From RDYJ01 sp034931405 (GTDB lineage: Bacteria > Cyanobacteriota > Cyanobacteriia > Cyanobacteriales > Nostocaceae), in the NCBI RefSeq assembly GCF_034931405.1, contig NZ_JAYGHA010000002.1:231875-295874 (forward strand): 64,000 bases of DNA, in the 5' to 3' direction. How positions within the stretch are numbered: the stretch's first letter is position 1; each line of letters starts with the position of its first letter. Positions 63,058 through 64,000 of the stretch are shown in pieces. A program made the translations under genes and the position numbers. The notes below the pieces were generated by a model. It was not told the origin of the DNA and did not search any database. It saw nothing but the letters and a program-made list of their open reading frames with translations.

Positions 63058-64000
63058 ATGATTACACCCGAAACCCTGAATGATATTCGGAAGAAACTGG
63101 AAGAAAGATCCATAGCTGACAAAGGGATCATAGAAGAACTACGTCTTGAAATTCAACCGTTAAAAAGTGAAGTCCGCCGAATTAATCCTCGAAGCACTAC
63201 ATCTATTTCTCTTGTTGCTGCTGACGGTGGTAATAATAAGATTGATTTTGACCCATTCTTATTTCAACTTGTTAGGGTTGTAGACTCCTATGGAAGAGAA
63301 CTGATACTAGATTTAGCTTCTCCAACAACAGATATAGGGCAATTGTCAAGTAGTCATCTAGATCAGGATGGTACTCCTAAATCAGCTTTGGGGCTGATGA
63401 TGAAAGATTTGGGAGTGAAAACTCTTTGGGAACTTAGTCCAATGATACCCAAACCTAATAGCGCAAATTCTAATCCTAAATGGGTTTTAGATTATCGTGA
63501 TTTGGCAGAATGGGCTGCTTTGTATCAAATGCTTCAAGAAGGAGGATTTAATACAGATACTTTAATTGTTCGTGATGGCCTCTTAAGAAGCAAAATTTTT
63601 ACTCAAAAACTCTTTAAGGATCTATTAGAAAAAATTAATGATGCTATTAAAGAAATTTATCGTCTTAGAAAAAGGCGTGTTTATCTTGTTGGCTTTTCTA
63701 AAAAAAGTAAGGTACTTGCAAGATATAGATTGGCATTTGCATTAGAAGGAATATTAACTCAGGGTTATCCCTGTTATGTAGAAATACCACCAGATATTCA
63801 GAAAAAAGCCTATATTTGGGAAGAGTATGCTACAGGAAGTGAATCTGAAAAGTTTGTAGGTGGACGTTTATTTATGGTCAGATTTGGTAGTCGTATCAAT
63901 GACCCTATCTGGCCAGTAGATATTTTTCTACCTCAACTTGACCAAGTTTCACAGATCATGGGCTATTTATTGGCAGATGCCAATGATGGTTTCCCTGGGG
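63058..64000 (+). CDS. nurA: NurA-domain nuclease-like protein (partial, runs off the window)
   Basis: Open from ATG at 63058 to the end, 314 codons visible. After a helical start come SLVAADGGNNKIDFD with the first NurA Asp (residue 56), VVDSYGRELILD, and LIVRDGLLRSK, the second acidic motif; LVGFSKKSKVLARY and LFMVRFGSRINDPIWPVD follow in the usual order. NurA is a 5'-3' nuclease that works with the HerA hexameric ATPase in end resection in archaea and in several bacterial defence systems. HerA would be expected just beyond the window. Confidence 0.75.
   Translation, partial: MITPETLNDIRKKLEERSIADKGIIEELRLEIQPLKSEVRRINPRSTTSISLVAADGGNNKIDFDPFLFQLVRVVDSYGRELILDLASPTTDIGQLSSSHLDQDGTPKSALGLMMKDLGVKTLWELSPMIPKPNSANSNPKWVLDYRDLAEWAALYQMLQEGGFNTDTLIVRDGLLRSKIFTQKLFKDLLEKINDAIKEIYRLRKRRVYLVGFSKKSKVLARYRLAFALEGILTQGYPCYVEIPPDIQKKAYIWEEYATGSESEKFVGGRLFMVRFGSRINDPIWPVDIFLPQLDQVSQIMGYLLADANDGFPG

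Noticed and set aside
1..64000. tRNA or rRNA genes
   Set aside because: I found no sequence with a plausible T-arm, anticodon arm and acceptor pairing; the GTTCGATTG in the CRISPR leader has no matching arms.

Overview
The window reads as the chromosome of a filamentous, probably heterocyst-forming cyanobacterium of the order Nostocales (Anabaena/Dolichospermum/Aphanizomenon type). Supporting signs are the many GCGATCGC (HIP1) octamers, low GC, a desC-desA-desB acyl-lipid desaturase cluster, a BciB/Slr1923-type chlorophyll 8-vinyl reductase, a deoxyhypusine-synthase-like homospermidine protein, a CHASE2 Ser/Thr kinase, a large filamentous-haemagglutinin-like exoprotein, a PEP-CTERM protein, heptamer-type tandem repeats and many MITE-like dispersed repeats. 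The genus assignment is inference. I saw no tRNA, rRNA, complete insertion sequence or cas gene.

Layout, left half. 1-6.9 kb: DUF4912 protein, Uma2 nuclease, a nested MITE, glycosyltransferase, DUF6391 protein, a decayed PIN-type locus and a holA remnant. 7-17.6 kb: YifB/ComM ATPase, subtilisin-like protease overlapping tail to tail with a 1645-aa haemagglutinin-like adhesin, PlsC acyltransferase, TadA and glutaredoxin. 18-24.8 kb: short RecQ, two small genes, an AT-rich gene with a HEPN-like motif, a DUF29 protein, LeuA and a NYN-domain protein. 25.7-31.9 kb: CHASE2 kinase, deoxyhypusine-synthase-like protein, two DUF433 genes (one with a broken DUF5615-like partner) and CobO.

Layout, right half. 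32.8-36.2 kb: desC, desA and desB in one direction with an intercistronic hairpin after each of the first two and a terminator after desB. 36.3-40.4 kb: PLP enzyme, a GxxExxY gene enclosed by inverted repeats, BciB and a PEP-CTERM protein. 40.9-43.6 kb: Abi-like gene, lone HicB-like gene, HigB/HigA and UPF0175/DUF3368 modules (a small defence/toxin-antitoxin island). 43.6-51.3 kb: CobK, DUF1636, porin-like, RDD/pentapeptide, cyclase-family and TetR genes, plus a Rieske oxygenase remnant.

51.36-60.7 kb is the most unusual part. An array of 23 apparently identical 37-nt CRISPR repeats, with no cas genes in the window, carries a leader on its right with a near-consensus minus-strand promoter (TTGACA-17-TATCAT). 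Divergent from the leader is a three-gene block: a dynamin-like GTPase, a 1132-aa Hsp70/actin-fold SrfB-like ATPase and a helical protein of unknown function. Then come a small secreted Thr/Pro-rich protein, a cytochrome b-type membrane protein, a solitary Dam-family adenine methylase and, running off the edge, a NurA-like nuclease. The 51-64 kb stretch therefore looks like a defence-rich region, and the GTPase/Hsp70-like/unknown trio is the best candidate for a poorly described system.
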